DNA of 64,000 nt. Origin: Bin5 sp965208965 (GTDB lineage Bacteria; Chloroflexota; Anaerolineae; Caldilineales; Caldilineaceae). The position numbers and the translations under genes are program-made. The DNA is taken from the NCBI GenBank assembly GCA_965208965.1, contig OZ242384.1, positions 3,162,001-3,226,000 on the forward strand. Reading direction: 5' to 3'. Positions within the stretch are counted from its first letter, which is position 1. Each line of letters begins with the position of its first letter. Positions 35,836 to 44,179 of this stretch are shown here, piece after piece. The notes below the pieces were generated by a model. That model saw only the letters and a list, made by a program, of their open reading frames with translations. It did not search any database and was not told where the DNA came from.

Positions 35836-36375
35836 ACCCTTGTGATATCCATACGCTAGCCGACATTCCCAAAAACTTTTCGAGCCGTTTGGAAGCGCCG
35901 CTGCACATGCTCAATCTCCGCCAGTGCGTCACGAATACGAACAGCCAAAATGCGGTTTTGCTCATAACTAAAATTGTATAACAAAGTATCAGCCGAGGCT
36001 AGTGTTCCGGCAAAAATTTTGCTGGATAGAGCGTTTGCGCGGAACAGTTAAAACGGGTTAAAAAATCCACCCAATCCTGCCAATCCGTGTTCTAAATGCG
36101 CCCATTTCGATTTTTTGGCCGGTGATTGGCCGGTTCATGGCCTTGTATATCGATTTTTAGAGGAGTATCCTACGACGTCAGGATTGTGGAAACCATTTGA
36201 CATAGGAGCAAATGGTGATTGGGGCAAATTACCAGTAACTTCGCAAGGCAATGCTGAACAATTACTAACGAATGAAAGGAGCCGCCCATAAAGCAATAGA
36301 AAAATGGACATTGTAGTCATAACATTTTCAGAGGAGTCGAACTGTCTCCATCGAGACGACACCGGAGAATGAAAA
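35836..36375. other. Intergenic region before the ABC importer genes
   Basis: 540 bases. It holds a hairpin at 36007-36025 (CCGGCAAAA with TTTTGCTGG), an AT-rich stretch at 36050-36095 that resembles a dispersed intergenic repeat of the form AATCC-ACCC-AATCC, a short tandem TTGGCCGGT at 36115-36135, and a small palindrome GTCTCCATCGAGAC (36343-36356) before the ribosome site. No gene is seen. Confidence 0.45.
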
Positions 36376-37788
36376 ATGGCAGAAAAGAATGAGAAACGTT
36401 TGAACCGTCGTGACTTTCTGAGAGTTGGCAGTATGTCGGCAGCCGGCCTTTCGTTGGCCGCCTGTGCAGTTCAGCCAGCTCCGGACAGCTCGGCCGAACC
36501 TGAATCCGGAATGGCCCAAGCAGATGCGCCAGCCCCAGAAGTCATTGAGATATCCGCTGCCAGACATGGCTTTGATGATGATGCGGTGCTTGAAGGGGAG
36601 ATTATTTCTGTGTTTCGAGAAAGTCATCCCCACATGAATGTCAAGCCCATAGCATTGCCCTGGGAAGATTACAACACCAAGATCCCGGTCATGATCGCCG
36701 GGGGAACGGCGCCGGACACGTTTGCCTGCCATCCCGCGTTGATGTTCCAGGTTGTACACGCAGGGGCCGCGATTCCCATTAACGATTATGTGGATGCGGA
36801 CTCCGACTTGAACTACGATGACATTCTGTTCCCCGGCGATGCCAGATTCGGGGACGACATTATGGGGTTGCCGCTCTGGACCTCGTCCCATTGCCTGAGA
36901 TTCAACAAGGATCTCTTCGAAAAGGCAGGATTGCCCACCCCGGCCGACCTTTATTGGGAGGACGGAGAGGACGGATGGAATACTGACAGCTTCGTGGAGA
37001 TGCTGAAAGAACTCAGCATCGATACGGATGGAGATGGACAGATCGATCAATGGGGATGCGAGGGTTATTGGGGAACCCACACCCTGGCCATCGTCCGCGC
37101 CTTCGGCGGTGATTACCTGGACGATCTGTTCGACCCAAGCAAGTGTACTGTGGAAAGCGCAGAGGTCAAGGCAGCAGTCCAATGGATGGCCGATTGTGTC
37201 CTAAAGCATGAGGTCCAGCCTTCGCCGGCCCTGAATCTGGCTGAGTTGGGTATCGAATTTAGATCCGGCGTGATCGGTATGGGCATGGCCGCCGGGGGCG
37301 CAGTAGAGGATATTCGACCAGGACGGGAGTTTCCCTTTGGCTGGGACTTGGTCCCGCTACCCGCCGGGCCTGAAGGCTTCATTGTCTGGGGCGACACGGA
37401 CCAGTCTGTGACTTCGAGCACCACACCAAACCCCGACGCTGTCTACGAATGGATGAGCTGGCGAAGCAGCGCGGAGGCTGTACAGCAGACGTATGATGCG
37501 GGCGTCCTGCTGGCCACCTATTATATGCCAACTCGCAAGTCTATTTTCGATATGGAGGCATACAACAAGCCGCTGAGGGATGGTGGTCTTGATCCCAAGA
37601 TGATCCCACGCCTCCTTGGCCACGTGAAGCCAGATCCCTTCGTGTACAGAACGCCGGCTGCCCTCAAAATTATCTTCACGATAGTGTACGAAGAGATAAG
37701 GAATGTGCTGCGGGGCACCAAGGATATCGATGAGGCCATGGCAGAAGCCTGTGTGCTAACTGAAGAGGCTCTGGCCGAAGTCTCCTAG
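36376..37788 (+). CDS. Carbohydrate-type ABC transporter substrate-binding lipoprotein
   Basis: A 470-residue family 1 solute-binding protein. The N-terminus has a twin-arginine motif (NRRDFLRVG) and a lipobox (LSLAAC, Cys at about residue 31), so it is probably exported folded by Tat and lipid-anchored. The mature part shows the family pattern: GGTAPDTFACHPALMFQ, AAIPINDYVDADSDLN, MGLPLWTSSHCLRFNKDLFEKAG. It starts after GGAGAATGA. Two permease genes follow, after a 340-base gap with a repeat element. The ligand is likely a sugar or sugar-derived compound. Confidence 0.9.
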   Translation: MAEKNEKRLNRRDFLRVGSMSAAGLSLAACAVQPAPDSSAEPESGMAQADAPAPEVIEISAARHGFDDDAVLEGEIISVFRESHPHMNVKPIALPWEDYNTKIPVMIAGGTAPDTFACHPALMFQVVHAGAAIPINDYVDADSDLNYDDILFPGDARFGDDIMGLPLWTSSHCLRFNKDLFEKAGLPTPADLYWEDGEDGWNTDSFVEMLKELSIDTDGDGQIDQWGCEGYWGTHTLAIVRAFGGDYLDDLFDPSKCTVESAEVKAAVQWMADCVLKHEVQPSPALNLAELGIEFRSGVIGMGMAAGGAVEDIRPGREFPFGWDLVPLPAGPEGFIVWGDTDQSVTSSTTPNPDAVYEWMSWRSSAEAVQQTYDAGVLLATYYMPTRKSIFDMEAYNKPLRDGGLDPKMIPRLLGHVKPDPFVYRTPAALKIIFTIVYEEIRNVLRGTKDIDEAMAEACVLTEEALAEVS

Positions 37789-38127
37789 GGCAAAAGAATC
37801 GCCGGTTAGACACATTTACGCCGCGAAATAGTAGGAACTCAGGACAGGCCCGAGTAGGGTGGAGCGGAGTGGAAACCGTATCCAGGGGTGCGGCTCAAGC
37901 AACGATTCGAGGCTAACCCGCACCTTTCGATACGCCTCCGCTCTGCTTCGGCTACTCAAGATGCTGCATTCTGAAAATTCGCCTAAATTCTGGGACACAC
38001 CCGAAGCCGGCTTGAGCAGCGACGGGCAAGAGATTCTAGCCTATCATACCCCGTGTTTACCCGTTAACGTGTTTACGCATAAACCAGGGGCTTTCCCGGC
38101 TTCTCCCATAAAAGAAAAGACGTCAAC
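37789..38127. other. Intergenic region with repeat element
   Basis: 339 bases between the binding-protein and first permease genes. It contains the palindromic repeat at 37855-37965 and one copy of the leader motif CTTTCCCGGCTTCTCCCATAA ending at 38110, about 20 bases before the permease ATG. No gene is seen. Confidence 0.5.
37855..37965. repeat. Palindromic (REPIN-like) repeat, copy 1
   Basis: Arms CGTATCCAGGGGTGCGG (37877-37893) and CCGCACCTTTCGATACG (37918-37934) enclose a 24-base loop. An outer pair GAGCGGAG / CTCCGCTC and a right flank ending CGGCTACTCAAGATGCT extend it. Copy 2 at 45168 has the same arms, the same loop length and the loop in reverse complement. This copy is more diverged. 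Confidence 0.6.
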
Positions 38128-39015
38128 ATGCTGGGCAAAAATAGAATGTTCTGGCGACGCAACATTGAGGGTTATCTTTTCATCTCACCCTGGATTATTG
38201 GTTTTGTCGTGTTCACCGCCGGGGCCTTGCTCGGCTCATTCTCAATCAGCCTGACCAAATGGAATATCGTCGGTACGCCTGAGATTGTGGGGTTGGCGAA
38301 CTACCAGAAGATGGTGGAGGATCGGTTCTTTTGGCAGTCGATCAAGGTCACCCTCTACTATCTGCTCAACGTGCCCCTCAACGTCGTCTTGGGGCTGCTC
38401 CTCGCCCTGCTTCTCAATCAGAAAGTGAAGGGGCTTTCTGTCTTTCGCACCATCTTCTTTTTGCCAAGCGTAGCCTCAGGCGTCGCGGTATCGTTGTTGT
38501 GGATGTGGATCTTTAACCCGCGCTTCGGCATCATTAACGTCCTGCTGAAAAAGATTGGCATCATTGGCCCCTTGTGGTTGGGGAGCGAAGCATGGGCGAT
38601 ACCTGCGCTGATCATCATGAGTATCTGGGGAGTCGGCGGCGGTATGCTCATCTACCTGGGCGCATTGCAGGGCATTCCTACCGCCTTTTATGAGGCGGCC
38701 ACCTTAGATGGCGCCGGCGCTTGGAAGAAGCTTCTCCACATAACGGTTCCCATGATCACGCCGGTCTTGTTGCTCAATCTGGTCATGGGCGTGATTGTCT
38801 CATTCCAGGTTTTTACCCAGGCCTACGTCATGACCGATGGTGGCCCTAACTACGCTACGCTCTTCTATGTGATGTACTTGTACCAGCAGGCTTTCGTGTG
38901 GTTCAACATGGGCTATGCATCGGCGTTGAGCTGGGTCTTGTTCCTGATCATTTTGGTCTTCACCGTCATCATCCTCAAAACGTCCTCCAGTTGGGTCTAC
39001 TATGAGAGTGACTGA
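38128..39015 (+). CDS. Carbohydrate ABC transporter permease (MalF/UgpA type)
   Basis: A 295-residue membrane permease with six helices. It starts WRRNIEGYLFISPWIIGFVVF, typical of the UgpA/LacF group, and has the ATPase-docking EAA loop in PTAFYEAATLDGAGAWKKLLHITVPMITP. ATG 38128 follows AAAAGACGTC. It pairs with the permease at 39040. No ATP-binding gene is present nearby; a shared MsmK/UgpC-type ATPase elsewhere would be required. Confidence 0.92.
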   Translation: MLGKNRMFWRRNIEGYLFISPWIIGFVVFTAGALLGSFSISLTKWNIVGTPEIVGLANYQKMVEDRFFWQSIKVTLYYLLNVPLNVVLGLLLALLLNQKVKGLSVFRTIFFLPSVASGVAVSLLWMWIFNPRFGIINVLLKKIGIIGPLWLGSEAWAIPALIIMSIWGVGGGMLIYLGALQGIPTAFYEAATLDGAGAWKKLLHITVPMITPVLLLNLVMGVIVSFQVFTQAYVMTDGGPNYATLFYVMYLYQQAFVWFNMGYASALSWVLFLIILVFTVIILKTSSSWVYYESD

Positions 39016-39055
39016 GGCCTGCCACATTCGTCGTCGGAGGTGATACTCGTGTCCA
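39016..39055 (+). repeat. 40-base direct repeat, copy A
   Basis: Identical to 40175-40214 over 40 bases. It begins directly after the first permease stop codon, includes the ribosome site CGGAGGTG and runs through the first five codons of the second permease. Confidence 0.85.
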
Positions 39056-39960
39056 GTCAAATCGCTGCTGACAGCGTCCCTGGCCGGCAGAAACGCGATC
39101 TCTCTTCTGTCAGATACTTCCAGAGCCGACGATTCCAAAATCGCGTTGCTACTATCCTCATCTTTCTTGTGTCAATTGCTGGTACCATTTTTGTCATGCT
39201 GCCTTTTTTCTGGATGATCAGCACTTCGCTGAAAAGACCGGGAACAGAATTTGCCTTTCCCATCGAATGGATTCCGAATCCGCCCTACTGGCCGAACTAT
39301 CCAGATGCATGGACGCTTTTGCCCTTCAGCACATGGTTTCTAAATACAGTGAACATCACCTCCGTCAGCATCATCGGCCACGTGGTGTCCTGTGCAATCG
39401 TCGGCTTTGGGTTTGCCCGCATCCGCTTTGTGGGACGTGATGTGCTCTTTGTACTGGTCCTGGCCACCCTGATGTTGCCCTATCCTTCCATCGTGGCCCC
39501 CCTATTTTTGCTCTTCAAGGACCTGGGCTGGATCGATACGTTTTTACCCCTGATCGTGCCAACCTTCTTTGCCAGCAATGCCTTCTACATTTTTCTACTG
39601 CGGCAATTTTTCAGGACCATACCCATGGATCTGGATGACGCGGCAAGAGTTGATGGCTGTAACACCTTTGGGGTCTTCTGGCACATAGCGCTGCCTCTGA
39701 CGAGACCCGCTATGGGGGTTATTGCTGTTTTTTCCTTCATGCTTCATTGGAACGATTTTCTGGGACCGCTTATCTTCCTGTCCTCAACGGAAAACTTCAC
39801 GCTGGCCCTCGGCTTGCGCTTCTTTCAGGGCCAATACCAGGTCCAATGGTCACTGCTTATGGCCACCTCCCTCGTGATCCTTATGCCCACCATTGTCGTC
39901 TTCTTCGTTGCTCAAAAATATTATATTCAGGGCATCGTGGTGACCGGTATCAAGGGCTAA
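39040..39960 (+). CDS. Carbohydrate ABC transporter permease (MalG/UgpE type)
   Basis: A 306-residue permease with six helices. The N-terminal segment TIFVMLPFFWMISTSLK and the loop MDLDDAARVDGCNTFGVFWHIALPLTRPAMG are characteristic of the second sugar permease. Start at GTG 39040 after CGGAGG; GTG 39049 is also possible. The start region lies in a 40-base repeat that occurs again upstream of the lipoprotein gene at 40286. Confidence 0.92.
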   Translation: MILVSSQIAADSVPGRQKRDLSSVRYFQSRRFQNRVATILIFLVSIAGTIFVMLPFFWMISTSLKRPGTEFAFPIEWIPNPPYWPNYPDAWTLLPFSTWFLNTVNITSVSIIGHVVSCAIVGFGFARIRFVGRDVLFVLVLATLMLPYPSIVAPLFLLFKDLGWIDTFLPLIVPTFFASNAFYIFLLRQFFRTIPMDLDDAARVDGCNTFGVFWHIALPLTRPAMGVIAVFSFMLHWNDFLGPLIFLSSTENFTLALGLRFFQGQYQVQWSLLMATSLVILMPTIVVFFVAQKYYIQGIVVTGIKG

Positions 39961-39975
39961 AAGGTGTGTAACATC

Positions 39976-40128
39976 GTGAAGAAGCAATCCACTCGCGCGT
40001 TTCTCATGGTACTATCGATTTTTCCGCTGGTAATCGCCGCCTGCGTGCCGTTGACGCTGCAATCTGATTTATCAAGGATGAGACTGAGGGGTGAAAACCC
40101 CGCACTAAAGTATCGGGGCTTCCAGTAG
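39976..40128 (+). pseudogene. Truncated lipoprotein gene: signal peptide only
   Basis: From GTG 39976 the frame encodes 50 residues: a lipoprotein signal peptide, MKKQSTRAFLMVLSIFPLV then IAAC as lipobox, followed by unrelated residues that run into a repeat hairpin and stop at TAG 40126. The mature domain is missing. It may be the 5' remnant of the original lipoprotein gene here, disrupted by the repeat at 40127, or a tiny lipoprotein. It was too short for ordinary gene finding. Confidence 0.5.
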
Positions 40129-40168
40129 CTCAACCGGGGTTTTTCTTAAAGAAAAGCCGGATTGAGCT
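40127..40168. repeat. Large hairpin between permease and lipoprotein genes
   Basis: AGCTCAACCGG (40127-40137) pairs with CCGGATTGAGCT (40157-40168) with one bulge; the inner part GGGGTTTTTCTTAAAGAAAAG also folds on itself. It resembles the widespread intergenic repeats that read as GF-x-KK peptides when translated. It may act as terminator or message stabiliser. Confidence 0.55.
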
Positions 40169-40174
40169 TGCGAT

Positions 40175-40214
40175 GGCCTGCCACATTCGTCGTCGGAGGT
40201 GATACTCGTGTCCA
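40175..40214 (+). repeat. 40-base direct repeat, copy B
   Basis: An exact second copy of 39016-39055, placing the ribosome site CGGAGGTG and GTG-ATA-CTC-GTG-TCC start codons 87 bases upstream of the lipoprotein start. It looks like the scar of a duplication or recombination. Confidence 0.85.
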
Positions 40215-40285
40215 ATAGGATAAAAATCAAGCCTCTCATCCCCCTGTTGAAACAAGGGGGCTTTCCCGGCTTTTCTCGTAAGATC

Positions 40286-42064
40286 ATGGTGGGCCTGTTT
40301 TGGGCCTTACTAGCCATCGCCTTAACCAGCTGCCAGCAAATTGAAACGTCATCTGAAACAGACGTTGTCTTTGTCACGATCACCCCGGGTTCGCCAAATG
40401 GTGCACCGACCTCAACACCAGCCGTGTCGCCGGCGGTATCGCTAGCGATATCGGAGCAACCACACCGGGCCTCACCCTACCCCTGTGAAGATCGCTTCAT
40501 CCCCCATTCTCTTGAACATATCACCGCCATTTCAGGTGAGATTGTCAAGAAGTTCGGTAGTAACGGTGCCGGTCTGGCCATAAACGATCTTGACCGTGAT
40601 GGCGATCTGGATCTGGTGCTGGCGAATTTGGCTGGTTCTAATGCCATCTTTTGGAACGAAGGCGATTTCGCCTTTCAGAAGCAGGAATTCCCTTTCGGTC
40701 AGTCGCGCGCCGTCAGCATCGTCGATATTGATGGCGACGGCTGGCAGGACATTGTCTTTGCCCGGCGCGAAACGGCTCCCAGCGTGTGGATGAACGATGG
40801 CACGTTTCAAAAGGGTGAAAACAATCAGAAAACTCACAGACAAACATCAGCCCAGCCTGGTCAACAGCAATTCAAACAGATAGACGGTTTCACGCGTTTA
40901 GATCGGTTCAGCCCTTCCCAACGGGCCTACACCTTCGCCTGGGCCGATCTGGATGGTGATGTTGATCTGGATCTTGTCCTGGCGACCTATCAAACCGAGT
41001 ACAGGCGCTTTAATAACTATGACTTGAGCGGGGGTGGCGTGGTCTACTATGAAAACAGGGGAGACGACTTTATAGCGACCCATCTGGCGACCTATTCGCA
41101 AGCCTTGGCCCTGCTGCTGGTCGACCTGAATGACGATGAACATCTGGATATCTGGGTAGGCCATGACTTTCTGATGCCTGACCAGGTCTGGTTGCGCACA
41201 GACGATGGCTGGCAGGAAGCAACCCGCTTCGATGAAATTGCCCAAAACACCATGAGCTTTGCGGCAGGTGATATCAACAACGACGGTGGCGTTGAGCTAT
41301 TTGCCGCTGACATGATGCCCTATGAGCCTACCCAAGCGGCCCTGCTGGCCTGGGCTCCTTTAATGGAGACGATGGAAGACGTCGACGTCGCCCATGACCA
41401 GCAGATCATCCAAAACGTCCTTCAGGTTGCGACCGGCGATGGGGGATTTGAAAATCAGGCGGTTGCGCGAGGTGTAGAGGCGACGGGATGGAGCTGGTCG
41501 GCCCAATTTGGGGATCTGGACCAGGATGGTTTTCTGGATCTCTATGTGGTGAACGGCATGGCAGCAGAAGAAATGTTTGGTCATCTGCCGAATAACGAAT
41601 TGATCGAAGAAAATCTGGTCTTCCAGAACGATGGCACGGGTCGCTTTAAGCCAAGGCCCGATTGGGGTCTCAACGCGACGGCTGGTGGTCGCGGTATGAA
41701 CATGGCTGACTTGGACGGCGACGGTGATCTGGATATTGTGGTCAATAATCTGCTGTCGCCGGCCGTCGTCTACGAGAATCGGCTCTGTGGGGGCCATAGC
41801 CTGACCGTTGATCTCCAGTGGCCCAAAAGCAAGAATACCTATGCGATTGGCGCGCGGCTTGCGCTACAGACAACGACGGGTCGATATATGCGTGAGATTC
41901 GCTCCAATAGTGGATATTTGTCAGGCGAACCGTCACAGGTTCACTTTGGTTTCCCCGCAGATAGCCGCCCCATCTCGCTGGATATCCAGTGGCCCGATGG
42001 TCGAAAGTCAACGCTTCCTGTGCCGCCATCAAGCACAAGGCTCATTGTAGAGCGCACCAATTGA
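40286..42064 (+). CDS. FG-GAP/VCBS repeat and ASPIC/UnbV domain lipoprotein
   Basis: A 592-residue exported protein. Start ATG 40286 gives a signal peptide with lipobox (LLAIALTSC). At least seven calcium-binding beta-propeller repeats are visible, for example DLDRDGDLDLVLANL, DIDGDGWQDIVFARR, DLDGDVDLDLVLATY, DLDQDGFLDLYVVNG and DLDGDGDLDIVVNNL. The C-terminus is an ASPIC/UnbV domain (AIGARLALQTTTGRYMREI, then SGYLSGEPSQVHFGF). The frame is open upstream to GTG 40199 inside a repeated leader, but the signal peptide decides the start. It may bind extracellular material for the neighbouring importer. Confidence 0.88.
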   Translation: MVGLFWALLAIALTSCQQIETSSETDVVFVTITPGSPNGAPTSTPAVSPAVSLAISEQPHRASPYPCEDRFIPHSLEHITAISGEIVKKFGSNGAGLAINDLDRDGDLDLVLANLAGSNAIFWNEGDFAFQKQEFPFGQSRAVSIVDIDGDGWQDIVFARRETAPSVWMNDGTFQKGENNQKTHRQTSAQPGQQQFKQIDGFTRLDRFSPSQRAYTFAWADLDGDVDLDLVLATYQTEYRRFNNYDLSGGGVVYYENRGDDFIATHLATYSQALALLLVDLNDDEHLDIWVGHDFLMPDQVWLRTDDGWQEATRFDEIAQNTMSFAAGDINNDGGVELFAADMMPYEPTQAALLAWAPLMETMEDVDVAHDQQIIQNVLQVATGDGGFENQAVARGVEATGWSWSAQFGDLDQDGFLDLYVVNGMAAEEMFGHLPNNELIEENLVFQNDGTGRFKPRPDWGLNATAGGRGMNMADLDGDGDLDIVVNNLLSPAVVYENRLCGGHSLTVDLQWPKSKNTYAIGARLALQTTTGRYMREIRSNSGYLSGEPSQVHFGFPADSRPISLDIQWPDGRKSTLPVPPSSTRLIVERTN

Positions 42065-42162
42065 TTCCGAAGCGAACTTGTCCGTATTTTCATAGGAGCC
42101 GCCGATGGCGCGGGGGTGTGGGGGGTGTCCCTCCACATCTTTTTACGCACCAGACGCCCGGT

Positions 42163-42188
42163 ATGAAACCCCCGGAACAGGGTTTCAT
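42163..42188 (+). promoter_or_regulatory. Hairpin directly before an amidohydrolase ribosome site
   Basis: ATGAAACCC (42163-42171) pairs perfectly with GGGTTTCAT (42180-42188) over an 8-base loop, immediately before AGGAG and the ATG at 42200. It may control translation or stabilise the message. Confidence 0.45.
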
Positions 42189-42199
42189 AGGAGAACATC

Positions 42200-43414
42200 A
42201 TGAACGATAAGCAAAAAAATGGTATGTCACCAATCATCGATTGCGACGTACACCACGGTGACTTGGCGGACCTATCTGCGCTCTATCCTTATCTGCCCCG
42301 TCACTATGTCGAATATATTGAAGATTTTGGCCCCCTGCTGCCAGGTCTCGGTTATACAAACGTACCTCCCGCGGCAAACGCAACTCGCCACGACCTGTGG
42401 GAGAGCACAAGTATCAACCCGGCTACCGAGCCGGAGGGATACAATGGCCGGCCACATAAGAATTGGCAACAACGACGAATGACAGCGGGTAACCCAGCTA
42501 ACCAGCCGGAGGTTTACATAAAACGCCATCTGGACGCCTATAATATTGGCCTGGCCGTCCTCACCGGTTCCGCTGTACCGTCTGCGGCCGCAGTTCATCC
42601 CGACGCAGACTACGGACATGCCCTTTGCCGCGCCCACAACGACTGGACGCTCGACCATTGGCTAAGCCAAGATTCTCGCTTTCGGTCCTCGATTCACATT
42701 GCGCCGCAGGACCCTGCCTTGGCCGTGCAAGAGATCGAGCGGCTTGGCCCACGCCCGGAGTTCATCCAGGTTTTGATGCCGGCCGGGGCGCGGCTGCCCT
42801 TTGGCAATCGTTTCTATCATCCCATCTATGCCGCCTGCCAGGAATTGGGTCTGCCGATGTGCGTCCACTTTGGTAGCGAAGGCGCGGGCATCTCCGCGCC
42901 ACCTACGGGCGCGGGATATCCTTCATACTACCTTGAGATGCGGATGGCTCGGCCGCAGACTGCAATGGCCCACCTGGCTAGCCTGATTTGTGAAGGCGTC
43001 TTCGAGATATTCCCTGACTTCCGCTTTTTGTTTATAGAACACGATTTTTTCTGGGTGCCGGGCATGCTATGGCACATGGACTCAGACTGGAAGGCTCTGC
43101 GCGATTATACGCCTTGGGTCAAGAAGCTGCCCAGTGAATATGTCCGCAACCATGTCCGCTTTGGCTCACAACCCATGCCTGATGTGCCCAGCCGTAAGGA
43201 CCTGGCCCGTTTTCTAGAGTGGCTGCGGGCGGACGAAGTCCTGGTCTATACGTCTGACTTTCCCCATTGGGATATGGATGAACCCAGCACATTCTTGAGG
43301 GGTCACGACCCAGACCTACGCCGGCGGGTTATGGTTGAGACAGCCCGCGAGCTCTACCAGCTAGACAGTCAACTCACCAGTGCCCCACGAGAGAATGCTG
43401 CTCGCGCCCTGTAG
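42200..43414 (+). CDS. Amidohydrolase family metal-dependent hydrolase (first copy)
   Basis: A 404-residue TIM-barrel hydrolase of the amidohydrolase-2 group. The N-terminal metal motif reads IIDCDVHHGDLAD, a central His is in LPMCVHFGSEGAG, another in FIEHDFFWVPG, and the late Asp lies in VYTSDFPHWDMDEP. Relatives hydrolyse lactones, amides or decarboxylate aromatic acids. It starts after AGGAGAACATC. It lies in a row with a Rieske protein, a flavin oxidoreductase and dehydrogenases, suggesting catabolism of a specific small molecule. Confidence 0.88.
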   Translation: MNDKQKNGMSPIIDCDVHHGDLADLSALYPYLPRHYVEYIEDFGPLLPGLGYTNVPPAANATRHDLWESTSINPATEPEGYNGRPHKNWQQRRMTAGNPANQPEVYIKRHLDAYNIGLAVLTGSAVPSAAAVHPDADYGHALCRAHNDWTLDHWLSQDSRFRSSIHIAPQDPALAVQEIERLGPRPEFIQVLMPAGARLPFGNRFYHPIYAACQELGLPMCVHFGSEGAGISAPPTGAGYPSYYLEMRMARPQTAMAHLASLICEGVFEIFPDFRFLFIEHDFFWVPGMLWHMDSDWKALRDYTPWVKKLPSEYVRNHVRFGSQPMPDVPSRKDLARFLEWLRADEVLVYTSDFPHWDMDEPSTFLRGHDPDLRRRVMVETARELYQLDSQLTSAPRENAARAL

Positions 43415-43600
43415 GCCTGGGGATTTAGGGAGGTCGATGTCGTGCTTGCATCGACACTCGTTTACTAAGGTAATACGCTGATCCCATCAGCAGGTTTGCT
43501 TTGCTAGTCTCGATGTCACTCAGACTGTCTACCACATAAGATCCCGTTGAGCCGAAAATCTTATTGGGCCGCATCTGCATCGGCCACAGGAGAAAGCTCT

Positions 43601-43969
43601 ATGGCTAAACGCCAAACTAAGCAGCGTTATGTGGTTGCTCGGACGGAGGAGTTACCACCGGGTCAGCGACGTATCGTCACTGTACAAGGTCGCGAAATCG
43701 GCGTCTTTAATGTCGGCGGCGAATATTTCGCATTGCTGAACTACTGTCCTCATCGGTCCGCGCCTTTATGCCTAGGCCGGCTGCGACCGCTCGTTACCTC
43801 AGCCGATGTTCCTCAAGTGGGTCACGAACGCGAAAATGAAATCCTCAAATGCCCCTGGCACCAATGGGAATTTGATATTCGGACTGGCAAAGCGCTCTTC
43901 GATCCAAAACTAGCCGTCCGCACCTATGAGGCGAAACAAGAGCAAGATCAGGTCGTCATATATTTATAA
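43601..43969 (+). CDS. Rieske [2Fe-2S] domain protein
   Basis: A 122-residue single-domain Rieske ferredoxin. The cluster motifs are complete: CPHRSAPLC (Cys and His) and CPWHQWEFD (Cys and His), with an insertion of about 35 residues between them. ATG 43601 follows ACAGGAGAAAG; the upstream in-frame start at 43547 has no ribosome site. Such proteins pass electrons to oxygenases or occur next to amidohydrolases in catabolic loci. No large oxygenase subunit is seen in the window. Two hairpins follow the stop. Confidence 0.9.
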   Translation: MAKRQTKQRYVVARTEELPPGQRRIVTVQGREIGVFNVGGEYFALLNYCPHRSAPLCLGRLRPLVTSADVPQVGHERENEILKCPWHQWEFDIRTGKALFDPKLAVRTYEAKQEQDQVVIYL

Positions 43970-43993
43970 TGAATACAATTTGTATGTATTCAT
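43969..43993 (+). other. Hairpin overlapping the Rieske gene stop
   Basis: ATGAATACA (43969-43977) pairs with TGTATTCAT (43985-43993), nine perfect pairs, loop of seven. No T-run follows. Confidence 0.4.
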
Positions 43994-44038
43994 CATCTCG
44001 CCCACCATCACAGAATGAATTCTGCGACTAAGATAAAT

Positions 44039-44058
44039 ACAGGCTTCAAGCCTGTTTC
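44039..44058 (+). terminator. Candidate terminator after the Rieske gene
   Basis: ACAGGC-TTCAA-GCCTGT followed by TTTC. A short GC-rich stem with a small T-run, 70 bases after the Rieske stop codon. Confidence 0.4.
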
Positions 44059-44179
44059 ATCGCCTGGCTGTAGATTTCAAACTACACAACACGGACTTCA
44101 TCACCACCGTTGAAACAAAAGCTTTGTCGTACAAAACCTTCTTCCCGGCTTCTCCCATAAGCTAAGAAAGGGTGTCACC

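Noticed and set aside
36000..36130. Possible CRISPR or tandem array in the AT-rich intergenic stretch
   Set aside because: No regularly spaced identical repeats; only a hairpin and short imperfect repeats.
40199..40285. GTG start for the FG-GAP lipoprotein
   Set aside because: It would place 29 repeat-coded residues before a lipoprotein signal peptide; ATG 40286 fits export.
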